Shown one piece after another: positions 10,234-20,177 of a DNA stretch of 64,000 nt. Source of the stretch: Conus ventricosus (Eukaryota; Mollusca; Gastropoda; Neogastropoda; Conidae); the NCBI GenBank assembly GCA_018398815.1, contig CM031615.1, positions 47,247,121-47,311,120 on the forward strand, given 5' to 3'. The position numbers and the translations under genes are program-made. Position 1 is the stretch's first letter, and the number at the start of each line of letters is the position of its first letter. Under the pieces are notes generated by a model. The model worked only from the letters and a program-made list of their open reading frames with translations, did not search any database and was not told where the DNA came from.

Positions 10234-10932
10234 TTGATTAAATTGAGGTTATTTGTATTTGTTTCTGTCCGTCTGTGTGTTTGTCTTTTGATCTCCCTTG
10301 CATCTTTGGGTGGATCCTCAGGCGTAGGCTCAAAGACTGTCCCCTACATTTTATATCATTTGCATAATGTCTTTAGTTTTACAGCAACTTTTTTTCCTCC
10401 CCACACTTTCGTTTGGTTGCATTTGCTACTCTTCGCTGGCTGCTCTGGGGGTGCTATTGGATTCTTTTTTGCACCCATGGTGGTGAGAACACCACAGTAT
10501 CATGGACTGTGGTATGTCTCTATTTGACGCCGGGAGCGCAGACACAACCAGCCGTGTCTCCCTGATGAGTCCCGATCCAGCGGGCGAAAGGCCTCGGAGC
10601 AGGCAATACAAATATATCTGCCTTCAAAAGGGATTGCGATGGTTCCCTTATGCAGCTAGAGAAGAGTTTTCATATCTGTAACTTTTTTTCTTTTTTTTAA
10701 ATTTCATTTTCCCAGTTTCTCCATCTTCAAACTCCCCTCCCCTCAAGTCCAAATCTTTGCCAGACAGTTCAGTTGTTGGCCTGCGCTTGTTTTTTCCCCC
10801 ACTATTAGATTGTTCGTCTATGTATTTGTCTGACTTTATTCAAGTTTAAAAGGCTGTGCCAGTCTTGAATAAAAGTTACTCTGTGTTAGGTTTCCTTATG
10901 GGAGCAAAACATACCCCACTTGTTTACTGTTT
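10005..10932 (+). mobile_element. Hammerhead-bearing retroelement repeat, copy 2 (partial tandem dimer)
   Basis: A 187-bp block at 10005-10191 recurs at 10746-10932 with about one mismatch, so the unit is 741 bp and is present 1.25 times head to tail. A hammerhead ribozyme lies in the unit at 10551-10604. From about 10275 to 10680 it aligns with the minus strand of 4106-4890, but the two copies differ in unit length (741 against 640) and in the terminal blocks, so they are different subfamilies. The high identity of the terminal blocks suggests a recent insertion. No protein-coding frame is present. Confidence 0.75.
10551..10604 (+). ncRNA. Hammerhead ribozyme, type I, copy 2
   Basis: Helix I GCC (10551-10553) and CTCC (10558-10561), core CTGATGA (10562-10568), helix II GTCC (10569-10572) pairing with GGGC (10582-10585, one U-G pair), core GAAA (10586-10589), loopless palindromic helix III GGCC+T (10590-10594), cleavage base C (10595), and helix I returning strands GGAG (10596-10599) and GGC (10602-10604). 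Relative to copy 1 there is one extra C in helix II and the cleavage base is the favoured C rather than A. All nucleotides of the catalytic core are kept in both copies despite divergence around them. Confidence 0.85.
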
Positions 10933-11299
10933 TTTGTTAATATTGTTTTCACTGTCAGAGTCAGCCTTTTTAATTTTACAAAATAAATAATGGAAATAAG
11001 TAATACATTCACTCACGTTTTGTTTTATATTGTAATATTTTGATTATTAAACTGTGAAGTTTTTAGGAGTCTTTTTAACAATTAAACTAAGTTTGAAAAA
11101 ATAGCAAAGCATGAAAAAGATTCAATATCTTAAAAGTTGGCGTAACTCTGGAGACATGATATAACAGTAGAATTCTTCTATATCTGAATGTTTTCTGTAG
11201 CTTGATCAAACTCAGAACATAGACAAGAAGTATTTTTTCTGCTCCAACTTTTAAAGGAAGAACAGAGTTTTGGAAGGAGCTGAATTAGGCATAGGAAAC
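10933..11299. other. Unassigned intron sequence
   Basis: A/T-rich intron DNA; nothing recognised. Confidence 0.4.
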
Positions 11300-11760
11300 C
11301 ATGGCATCATTGTGCAGTGGCTAGTGTCACAAACTGAAGGGATGGGAGGTGATGCGTTCAATTCTGATCAGATGTTTATGAATTACAAGTTGAATTTTTA
11401 CAGCACTTTCCAGCCTACTCATACTGAATGTTGAGTGTGTTTAAACTGCTGTGAACTCAAAACGGGGGAAAAAAGGAACTACACAGCTGAGTTTCATTTG
11501 CTTTATGGATGTGTCTCTGAGAGTGTCAGTGTCCAAATTTCTTGACAAACTTTGCAAGTGCCCCCCTCTCTCAGGCTGGTTGACACTGGGAAATGTTATG
11601 AAAGGAAGCACATAGAATGGCCCTGTCACATAGTCTGTGGCCAGAAGGGGACACCATGGCACCAGCATTATCGTTCTCATTCTCATTCCTCATTGAAAAG
11701 AAAATGAGTCAAATTCTGTATTATGTGGTTTGCATGCTATGCTGTTATGTTAACTTCAGT
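11300..11760 (+). mobile_element. Old diverged copy of the long tRNA-headed SINE
   Basis: It aligns in order with the element at 63233-64000: GCAGTGGCTAGTGTC corresponds to the A-box region, GGGAGGTGATGCGTTC to the B-box region, then GTGTCTCTGAGAGTGT, GGCTGGTTGACACTGG and GTTATGAAAGGAAG blocks. Substitutions are many, so it is much older than the other copies. Confidence 0.6.
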
Positions 11761-11887
11761 TTCAATTTCCATTTCATGTTGATGCCCATGGTGAGGACAT
11801 CAAAGTCATACTAGCAGCTTTATGGGGACTACTTTGGATGGATGTGGTGACATTCTCCAGAGATGAAAGCTAACAAATGCTGGCCCC

Positions 11888-12395
11888 TGTCAAGGGAAGT
11901 CACCCATGTAACTATGTAAATGTAACTAGGCGAAGACTGCCTTGGCTTAAGGCTGTGTCAGGCTAATTGACATAGGCTAGAACACCAAGGCTACATCAAA
12001 ATGTTGTTATGCTCTGCATAGTTATGCGGGGATTGTCTTCAGTTGTGACAAGCTCCTAGCATAACATTATCAGTCTCTAAAATCCCCCGAAGTCGGAGTG
12101 TGGCTGCCCATGTGGTGGGGTAATCAAAAACGGTCACACACGTAATGTTCTCATCCCAGCTGATGCATTTGTACCATAGTGTTCAAGTATTTCGGCTGTT
12201 TGGATGATCCCTGTAGTCTTTTAGCCAGGGTACGACAACAACAACAACAACAACTAGGCGAAGAGTAGCTTCCCTTGCTTAGCAACGTAACGAGCTAAAT
12301 AGTAAACAGTCCGAACGATCTTTGCTGTGCTCTGAATTCATTGTGGATGAATGCATAGATCTGCCTTGTCTATAGCCCACAGGCTTAACTTGAGT
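11888..12395 (+). repeat. 5' LTR, split by a SINE
   Basis: Once the insertion at 11936-12251 and one target-site copy are set aside, the remaining 180 bp match the 3' LTR nearly base for base. It starts TGTCAAGGG and ends CTTGAGT. Confidence 0.95.
11936..12251 (+). mobile_element. SINE inserted in the 5' LTR
   Basis: 316 bp ending in a (CAA)n tail and flanked by the 12-bp duplication AACTAGGCGAAG (11924-11935 and 12252-12263). The 3' LTR shows the empty site. The stretch around 12088-12145 (GAGTGTGGCTGCCCA, then AAAAACGGTCACACAC) resembles the body of the SINE at 23600-24040, so the families share a 3' domain. Confidence 0.9.
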
Positions 12396-12409
12396 TGGTG
12401 TCAGAAGTG
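12396..12409 (+). other. Primer binding site, tRNA-Leu
   Basis: TGGTGTCAGAAGTG directly follows the 5' LTR and is complementary to the 3' end of metazoan tRNA-Leu(CAA) including CCA. Confidence 0.85.
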
Positions 12410-12421
12410 AACAGAGCTGAA

Positions 12422-12929
12422 GGGGCCGGAATAGCTCAGTTGGTAGAGCGCCTGACTCGTAATCTTGGTGATCCTGGGGTTGCGGGTTCGAACCTCCGCC
12501 GGGGCGTTTCGGTACAGGGGGATTTTTCCCTCGGAGTTAACATTGGTTCTGACTCCATTTCCCATACAGTCATTCGAATGAGACTATAAACCGAGGTTCC
12601 GTGTGTGAACGCATGCATAACATCTTGCGCACACGTAAAATCCCATCACCAAGTTTGGCCGTTGGTATGGATGACACATTACACATAGCATGCACCCTGC
12701 GTGAGAAATGGAAAGAATGAAGGAAGTAAGGAAAATGAGTGATCGATATTGAACGATATTGAATGGATGACACGGGAAACGACTGAATGAAGCGCCAGCT
12801 GGCAGCTCTTCAGTCGGCACTACCAGGTAGGCAGCCCGTTGTGTAAACGAGTGTTGATTGTAAAGCGCTTAGAGCTTGGCCTCTAGCCGAGAATAGGCGC
12901 TATATATAAGTATTCATTATTATTTTATT
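12422..12929 (+). mobile_element. tRNA-derived SINE between PBS and gag
   Basis: The head has a pol III A box (TAGCTCAGTTGG) and B box (GGGTTCGAACC) like a tRNA. The 3' end GTAAAGCGCTTAGAGC followed by GGCGCTATATATAAG and an ATT-rich tail is the conserved tail of V-SINE-type elements. Possible short target duplication AAGGG (12420-12424, 12930-12934). A related copy is at 23600-24040. Confidence 0.85.
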
Positions 12930-12943
12930 AAGGGAAGAAGGAA

Positions 12944-13766
12944 ATGGATGCCAGATACGATCCACCACCGAAATTTTCGTTCAAAGCAATGAGTGGGAAG
13001 ATTGGCTGGAAGATTTCCAAACGGTTCAGAAGGGCAACGAAACTTCACCAGGAGGATGGAGATATCCAGAGGGATTCTCTCATCTATGCTATGGGTTCCA
13101 GAGAAGCTGTGAAAATCCTGAAAAGCATCAAGTGAAGCTGATCCTCCTGAAACTGACACAGACTTTGACTGTTTAGTGAAGAAGCTTACTTCATACTTCA
13201 TTCCCAAGAGAAATACCATCCATGATCGAAGTATTTTCAACTCCAGAACACAGTCATCTTCTGAGAGTGTTGAAGAATTTATCAGGGCATTGCAGTCACT
13301 AGTTCTGAACTGTGATTATCAAGATCCGGATGATCAGGTGAGAGACAGGCTTGTTATTGGTTTGCGTGATCAGCGTGTGAAAGAGAAACTTCAGCTGACA
13401 CATAATCTGACTTTAGATCGTGCTGTAGAAGTAGCAAGACAGCAAGAGATGATCAAGCAGCAAATGCAAGAGCAAAACCAAGCAGCCAGTGGTGAGGCCG
13501 ATCTTAGCGAGGCGTATGTTCGTCATCAAGGTCGTGGTCGAGGTCGTGACCATGGAGGCAGGATTCCACAGCGCAGAAGGGGTTCCAAAAGTCAGCAAGC
13601 TGAATTCCCAAATGCAGGTAGAGACGGGAATGTGTGTACACGATGTGGTTATGTCCACACTGACAAGCCGTGTCCAGCCAAAGACAGAAGTGTAGAACAT
13701 GCCAGCGTAAGAATCATTTTAGCCGATGTTGCAATATCTACAAACCAGGTTCGCTTCGAGAACTAG
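12944..13766 (+). pseudogene. Gypsy gag, frame-disrupted
   Basis: The ATG at 12944 opens MDARYDPPPKFSF, a gag-like start; this frame ends at 13135. A second frame (13176-13766) carries the capsid-like middle with FIPKRNTIHDRSIFNSRTQ and a Lys/Gln-rich stretch, then a zinc knuckle region: CTRCGYVHTDKPCPAK near 13636-13683 followed in another frame by CRTCQRKNHFSRCC. At least two frame changes separate the parts. Confidence 0.85.
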
Positions 13767-13897
13767 AAACCGACACATACTGGCTAAACTCAGCGAGTGT
13801 TGGACACTCTGAAGCATGGACTGTTGACCTGGATGTGTGTGGTGATGGCCACATGACAGTCTTCAAAATAGATACAGGAGTTGTGTCACTGTCATGA
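13670..13897 (+). pseudogene. Gypsy second zinc knuckle and aspartic protease fragment
   Basis: After CRTCQRKNHFSRCC the frame runs into a protease segment ending FKIDTG, the catalytic DTG triad of retroviral-type proteases, then stops at 13895-13897. The rest of the protease is spread over 13898-14048 in another frame. Confidence 0.75.
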
Positions 13898-14048
13898 AGG
13901 AGACTGACTACAGGAAACTACCTCATCGACCTGAACTTTATTCATCATCCATTGCATACCTGAAATCACCTGGTGGAAGAGTGAAAACGTTAGGCGAGTT
14001 CACTGCGGAAGTTACGCTCAACGGCAAAGACTTCACCTTCCAGATCTA

Positions 14049-15000
14049 GTGGTACCTCAGTCAGCAGGCAGCAATCTGCTCAGCAGGGCAGCGTGTGAGT
14101 CAATGGGACTAGTCAAGAGACTGAATGAAGTCAAAGATGAAGATGTCTACGGTAGCACAGGACTACTGAAAACACCACCTGTCAAACTTGTGCTTCAAGA
14201 CGGTGCCAAGCCTACTGTGTTACTACCGCTCGACGTATTCCCTTCCCTATCCGTGATAAGGTGAAGCAGGAACTTGACAGGATGGAGAAGAATGGCATCA
14301 TAGAGAAAGTGACAACGCCTACAGACTGGTGCGCACCTGTTGTGCCAGTTAAAAAGAAGAACGGCAACATCAGAATGTGCATCGATTTCAAGAAATTGAA
14401 CAAGAGTGTGAAAAGACCACACCTCATGGTACCCAACTTAGAGGACATTGCACCCAAGCTGGCGGGCTCCAAGATATTCACGACGTTGGATGTTTCTGGA
14501 GGTTATCATCAAGTACCTCTGGACAAAGGAAGCAAGTTGCTTACCACCTTCATTACACCCTTTGGACGTTTTTGCATGTGCAGACTAGCCATGGGTATCA
14601 ACGTCGGCACTGATGAGTTTCAGCGGAAAATGGAAGAAACGCTGGGACATCTGGAAGGATGTGAGATCATCATCGACGACATCCTTGTGCATGGGATACC
14701 ATGGAAGAACATGATGAACGATTATCTCGCGTCATGAACGCTATAAAGGACTCAGGGCTGAAACTGAATCGAGACAAATGTCACTTCAGACAGCAGAAGG
14801 TGACATTCTTTAGGCATGTCATCAGTGAGCAAGGCATTCAACCTGATCCACAGAAAGTTGAAGCAGTGACCAAGCTGAGTGCTCCAAAGAATATTGGTGA
14901 ACTGCGGCGTGTACTGGGTATGATCAACTACCTGGGACGCTTCACACAGGGTTTGTCTACCATACTCAAACCAATGACAGATCTGCTGCAGAAAAATACA
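14049..15000 (+). pseudogene. Gypsy reverse transcriptase
   Basis: Motifs appear in order over three frames: IIEKVTTPTDWCAPVV, IRMCIDFKKLNK, TTLDVSGGYHQVPLD (first catalytic Asp), TPFGRF, and IIIDDILVHG at about 14663-14692, the YxDD-equivalent box. The segment after 14701 continues the thumb and connection (GLKLNRDKC, LRRVLGMINYLGRF). Frame changes near 14250, 14700 and 15060 break the ORF. Confidence 0.93.
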
Positions 15001-15770
15001 CACTGGTATTGGGGATCACATCAGGAAGAGGCCTTCAAGATGGTGAAAGAGAAACTCACAAAGCTTCTCTTCTTTCATTCTACAGAACGGATCGATCGAC
15101 TACCGTAAGCGCCGATGCCAGCAGCTATGGGCTAGGGGCGGTACTCCTCCAGATGGATGAAAAGGGACAGCAACAACCAATCGCCTTTGCATCACGGACT
15201 CTAACAACCGCAGAGCAGAGATATGGACAGATTGAAAAAGAGTGTTTGGCCAGCGTCTGGGCATGTGAACGGTTCGAGAGATACCTCGTGGGACTCGAAT
15301 CATTCGACCTGCTAACCGACCATAAGCCACTTGTCCCTCTCTTGCAAACCAAAGATCTCGACCAGTGTCCTCCACGATGTCAACGTATGCTCATACGTAT
15401 GATGCGGTTCAATGCCAACGTGCGTCATGTACCAGGGAAAGAACTCGTCATAGCTGATACTCTGTCACGCAGCCCTCTTCAGCATGACGAGAAAGATGAT
15501 ACGGATGCTGCAGAAATAGAAGCCTTTGTCAACCTTCTGGAGTCGTCAAGAACCATCACCGACAGCAGATTGCAGGCATTACGTGAGGCATCAATGAGAG
15601 ATGCAGATCTACAGACTGCTGTGACCTACACTAAGGAGGGATGGCCCGACCATGTTTCAGCAAAGCTTAGTGGCTGCAAGGCTGTACAGTCTGACCTGTC
15701 AGTGTCAGATGGACTACTGGTGTACCAAGACAGAGTTGTTGTGCCAAAAAGTCAAAGGAAAGAAATTCTC
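15001..15770 (+). pseudogene. Gypsy RNase H and linker
   Basis: SADASSYGLGAVL (first catalytic Asp), AEQRYGQIEKECLA (Glu), LLTDHKPL (Asp) and the ADTLSR end are all present in one frame. The domain follows the RT connection and precedes the integrase zinc finger. Confidence 0.93.
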
Positions 15771-16915
15771 CGGAAATTACATGAGAGTCACCAAGGACTG
15801 ACAAAATGCAGAGAAATGCCAGACAAACTGTATGGTGGCCAGGCATCAGTCGTGACCTGAGCCGTATTGTTGAGACCTGTCAGGCTTGCCAGGAGAAGCG
15901 ACCCGCACAACGTCATGAACCATTGAAACCTACTGAACTTCCTCTCAGACCATGGGAAAAGCTGGGAGCTGATATTTTCAAGTTCAAGGACAAAGACTTT
16001 CTCGTCATTGTTGACTATTACTCCCGCTGGATCGAAGTGAGGCATTTGTCATCAATGAAGAGTGCCACACTAATCACCAAGTTCAAGCAGGTGTTCTCCG
16101 ACCATGGAATCCCGGAGGAGCTCGTGTCAGACAATGGTCCACAGTTTGCGTCTCATGAATTTCTTCAGTTTGCCCAAGACTACGGTTTCAGACATCACAC
16201 CAGCAGTCCGTACTTCCCTCAAGCAAATGGAGAAGCTGAGCGAGCCGTGCAGACAGTGAAGAAGATGATGCAGCAAACTGATCCTGACATTGCCATGCTG
16301 AACTACCGAGTGACACCCCACTCCGCCACTGGAATCAGTCCATCTGTCGCTTTGATGGGACGACAGCTACGTACCAAGGTTCCAGTGATGCCACACAACT
16401 TGAAGCCTGTTGGGGTGAACGACAGAGAAGTCTGTGACCGTGACACCGCCGCAAAACAGCAACACAAGGAACACTTTGACCGACGTCATGGTGCACAACC
16501 ACTGCCAAAGCTACACCCAGGCACTTCTGTCACAATCAAGACCGACGGTGAGAAGAAATGGACCACCAAGGGCAAAGTCATTGGTCCAGCCGACAACAGC
16601 GGACGTTCATACAGGATCAACACTCCGCAGGGTGAAGTGCGACGCAACAGAAAGCACATTCACAAAGTTGTACAGTCTCAATCCGAGTCCCATCATGAAG
16701 ACGTCTTTATACCTGATGAGCTGGAGCCGACACCCGGAACATCAAGGCAAGGTGATCCATGGCCTGCAGCTCTACCCCTCACTCCATCTGCGACTGCGAG
16801 TCCAGCCTCAAGTCCACCTTCAACACCAGTCCTGAGACGAAGTGGAAGAAACAAGAAGAAACGGTCCGCTTCGATGATGAAGAATTTTAATGATGGAAAG
16901 AATGGAAAAGCATGA
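15771..16915 (+). pseudogene. Gypsy integrase
   Basis: The HHCC finger is split by a frame change near 15807-15817: LHESHQGLTKC lies in the upstream frame, and CQACQEK (Cys codons at 15878 and 15887) lies in the long frame 15806-16915. The core has D (15971-15973), D in SDNGPQF (16130-16132) and E in GEAER (16238-16240), giving the D,D-35-E spacing. The C-terminus ends in a Ser/Pro-rich and basic tail before the stop at 16915. No chromodomain or envelope frame follows. Confidence 0.95.
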
Positions 16916-17107
16916 GTAAATGCATAAAAAAAAAAAAAAATAAGTAACTGAATTTGAAAGGGTGTGAATGTGCAAATCTGAAGACATTGCAGTAAAATGG
17001 AGACGTTCTGTTTTTTTTTTTTAAAAGTTGAATCTTGAATTTCCAGTTATGAAGAAAAACACTGAACTTTAAATTTCAGAGTGATGTGCTAGAGACTTAT
17101 GTTTTTC

Positions 17108-17971
17108 TTTTTTTTTTTTTTTTTTTTTTTTTTGGCTGTCCCAACCTCTGCGCTACCTCAGAGGTAGTGCACCCACGCCGCTCATTCCGACACCCGTCCA
17201 CAGCCATAGCCCGGCCAGCCCGCCGCAGCCCCGGCACCAGCAATCCACAGGGAACAGTCAATGTCAAGTCGTCATGAGGCAACCCACCGGAGGAGACACT
17301 GCACTGCTGCCGAGTCACTTCGGTGGTGTTCAGTGGCGCCTGTTCTGATCTAACATACGCAGGACACCACCTACTAAGCCCCCTACGACGACAATAATTG
17401 CTTAGTCGCGGAGCCAGCGTGAGTGAGCTCTCCCTCCCGGGGGGCGCCACCACGTCCGTCCAACGACAGCCCCCATGGACTCGCCGATACCGGTGACCCC
17501 GACGGAAGCAAACCAAGGCCACAGACGCGGAGAGGACATCGAAACTGAGGTCACCATGAGAGCAGGGCATGAAGGGCCACAGAATTTGAGACATTTTTTT
17601 TTAATGCTGATCAATGGGAATGAGGATGATTAAGATGATGCTACGGATTTCCATTTCGGTCTGAGACTACATGACAGGGCTGTACTCTACGCTTCCTTTC
17701 ATAATATATCCTGGCGTCAACCAGGCCCGAGAGATACAGGCACCTGCAGTGTTGGTCATGAAATTTGAGCAACACTCTCAGAAACGCATCCATTAAGTGG
17801 ATGAAACTCGACTGTGTGGTCCCAGTCTTCCCAACTGAGTCCGCAGCAAACTCAACTCTGGGTAGGAGCCGGTCGGGGCAGAAAAAACCCACATGACTCT
17901 GATGGGATTCGAACCCACGACCTCCCAGCCGGGAGTCCGCGACGCTAACCACTTCGCCACGGCGGCTGGTT
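17108..17971 (-). mobile_element. Long tRNA-headed SINE, full-length copy
   Basis: On the minus strand it begins CCAGCCGCCGTGGCGAAG with a pol III A-box region and GGTTCGAATCC B box, runs 864 bp and ends in a poly-A run (T run at 17108-17134 on the plus strand). It is bounded by the 14-bp duplication GACTTATGTTTTTC (17094-17107 and 17972-17985). Length is far above the usual 150-500 bp of SINEs. Other copies: 47023-47849, its mirror at 63233-64000, and an old one at 11300-11760. Confidence 0.92.
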
Positions 17972-18206
17972 GACTTATGTTTTTCACAAACAGTTGTTTT
18001 TGAAAGTCGCTTGGGGAAAGAAATCAAAGTGAACACAAAAGAAATTAAAAGTAACAGTGGTTGACCTTTTGGACAATGAACACTTTTTAAAGTATTCTGA
18101 AGATGAACCACTGTAAAAAATTTAATGCATGTTAAAAGATTTATCCTTTTAAAGACCCTTTGCGGTCGGCTGGGCTATAAGCAACATTCTTTCTTTCTTT
18201 CTTTTA

Positions 18207-18221
18207 AGAAAGGGGGGAAGA
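18207..18221 (+). other. Polypurine tract
   Basis: AAGAAAGGGGGGAAG(A) abuts the 3' LTR and would prime plus-strand DNA synthesis. Confidence 0.85.
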
Positions 18222-18401
18222 TGTCAAGGGAAGTCACCCATGTAACTATGTAAATGTAACTAGGCGAAGAGTAGCTTCCCTTGCTTAGCAACGTAACGAG
18301 CTAAATAGTAAACAGTCCGAACGATCTTTGCTGTGCTCTGAATTCATTGTGGATGAATGCATAGATCTGCCTTGTCTATAGCCCACAGGCTTAACTTGAG
18401 T
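18222..18401 (+). repeat. 3' LTR
   Basis: 180 bp, starts TGTCAAGGG, ends CTTGAGT, followed by target duplication GCCCC. Nearly identical to the uninterrupted parts of the 5' LTR. Confidence 0.95.
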
Positions 18402-18406
18402 GCCCC

Positions 18407-18944
18407 AATACTTAGTAAAATTTTACTATTAATTTTAGGGAGCTCAGTAGGTGCATATGATGTCCTGCTTATGTGGGATCAAAAAAGGTGCCACTGAAAT
18501 AGTGAGTACCATGGAAGTGATTAGGAAGCAGTGCTGTGCCTCATCTAGTGGGTTGCGTCAGGATGACTGGATCTTATTTGCTCCCTGTGGTTTGCCACTG
18601 CCAGAGCTGCAATAGCACAAACAAGGGTGTGTGCTTTGTGTGGGAGAGCCAGAATGAGCAGCAAATGAATTTAATGCCACCAAGGGTTACCACAGGTGTA
18701 ATTAAATTCAGACTGGTAGTAAAAAAAAAACCACTATCTCTTGCGTGCAAACTATTCTACACACATCATATGTCAAAATATGTTGTCCAAAGCTGTTTGT
18801 CCAACATGTAGTCACTGATGAAATTCTGAAGAATTCAAAAAGACATTCTCTTAACAGAACAAAAAGAATACTATACATCAAGTGAACAAGAAATTACACC
18901 ACTTATTTCATGTCAAGCTCAAATATTACACATTGTTACCACAG
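18407..18944. other. Unassigned intron sequence
   Basis: No recognisable gene or repeat. Confidence 0.4.
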
Positions 18945-18948
18945 TTAA

Positions 18949-20027
18949 CCCGTTGAGCGCCTTTAGTCAGTCAGCTGACGCGGAAATAAAAGTGCTTTCC
19001 ATGTGCCTATGGGCAGTCCCCTGACGTCATGCATTTTTCTTGAGTTTTCATTCGTTACTATTTCTATCAACGGACTCAAATAGAGTTTGCGTAGAAAGCC
19101 TTATATGTCTGTAGTCTTAAAATATGTAAATGACCACACGTGAGGGGAAAGCCCATTTATCCTTATCACTGACTGGGTGACCAGCCAGCACTTCGTGTCT
19201 CGCTTGCAAAGATGGCGGCGCAACCTTCGTTGTCGAAGCGACCAGCGACCAAGTCAACGTATTTACACAGCTGAGCAGGCTCTGCTGATGATTTTTGACA
19301 AACACAATAATCTTTTATTCAACGACTAACTCGAGCATGAAGGTGAGATGATGATAGTGGTGGAATTGCCGACCATATTCGTCAGTTATTGAGAAGGGCT
19401 CTGTGACCTCAGTGTGCGTTCAGCTGACAGCGTCAGTCGAACGAGCCACCCAAGTGTGTACTCTGCACTGCGTGCTGGTGTCCAGTGATGTGAAATCAGT
19501 GCGAGAGGGGATCGTGGCCTGCTCGCGGCGTGACACGGTGCAGACGAAAAGGTAGGGGAAGATGAGGAGTGAAAGAGAGGGTTGAAGTTGAGCAAGGGGG
19601 TGTGGTGGGGAGGGGGGGGGGGGGCGTGGTCGTGGACTGGTCAGTCTGCATCGAATGTGAGCGTCTTGATAGACTTCCAAACTGTTTTACTTTCATTTAC
19701 AGGTGTAGTGTGACAATACAAACTTTATTTTCAACTTTTTTGCTGTGTGTTCTTGTTTGGATGTGGTAAATACATATGTTTTTGATCGTGCAAAAAAATC
19801 TATCCAAATCTACAAGCCTAAATACTTTTGTATGATCAAAATTAAAACAAAAGAAGCCCAGATTCAAAATCTTCATTCAATTTCCTTCAAAAATGATATA
19901 GATTTCATTTTTCTATCTTTTGTAGTTTCTGAGCTAGAATTTTTTGTTAATTATGACCCCCAAATCATGAGATTTCCCCGGCACCTGGGAACACCTTTCT
20001 TTGTACTATTGTGAGGCACTGAACGGG
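18949..20027. mobile_element. piggyBac-like non-autonomous DNA transposon
   Basis: The ends CCCGTTGAGCGCCT and its inverse from 20027 (CCCGTTCAGTGCCT) form terminal inverted repeats with two mismatches. Both ends abut TTAA (18945-18948 and 20028-20031), the exact target duplication of piggyBac elements, and CCC starts are usual for that family. The 1079-bp interior has no convincing transposase frame. Confidence 0.85.
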
Positions 20028-20177
20028 TTAAACAGATCCCCGTGAAACCTCAAATGCCTCCAGGGGAACACATTGTGGGAAATTTTGACTTTAAATGAAC
20101 ATAATCATTAGAACAAAAATTAAAACAATTAAACATAGCAAGTGACATAATTATGAGAGAATATCTTGAAAACAGTT

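Larger units (their letters stand above)
11888..18401 (+). mobile_element. Ty3/Gypsy LTR retrotransposon with nested insertions
   Basis: A complete but inactive element: 5' LTR 11888-12395, PBS, gag, protease, RT, RNase H, integrase, polypurine tract and 3' LTR 18222-18401, flanked by the 5-bp target duplication GCCCC (11883-11887 and 18402-18406). The domain order PR-RT-RH-IN and absence of an envelope frame identify the Ty3/Gypsy group; the primer is tRNA-Leu. The 5' LTR holds a SINE, another SINE sits between PBS and gag, and a long SINE sits between integrase and the polypurine tract. Reading frames change several times between and within domains. It lies in HDHD5 intron 1 in the sense orientation. 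Confidence 0.95.

Noticed and set aside
12422..12505. A tRNA gene
   Set aside because: It has A and B boxes, but continues into a SINE body and V-SINE-like tail, and the extra bases between the boxes do not fold as a standard tRNA.
14600..14620. Other CTGATGA occurrences (14607, 16709, 18808, 52737, 53591) as hammerheads
   Set aside because: None is followed by a helix and GAAA with a matching helix I; two lie in the Gypsy coding region.
17097..17594. A 165-codon minus-strand frame as a SINE-encoded protein
   Set aside because: The frame is not kept in the other copies of the element (47023-47849 and 63233-64000) and ends in the poly-A tract.
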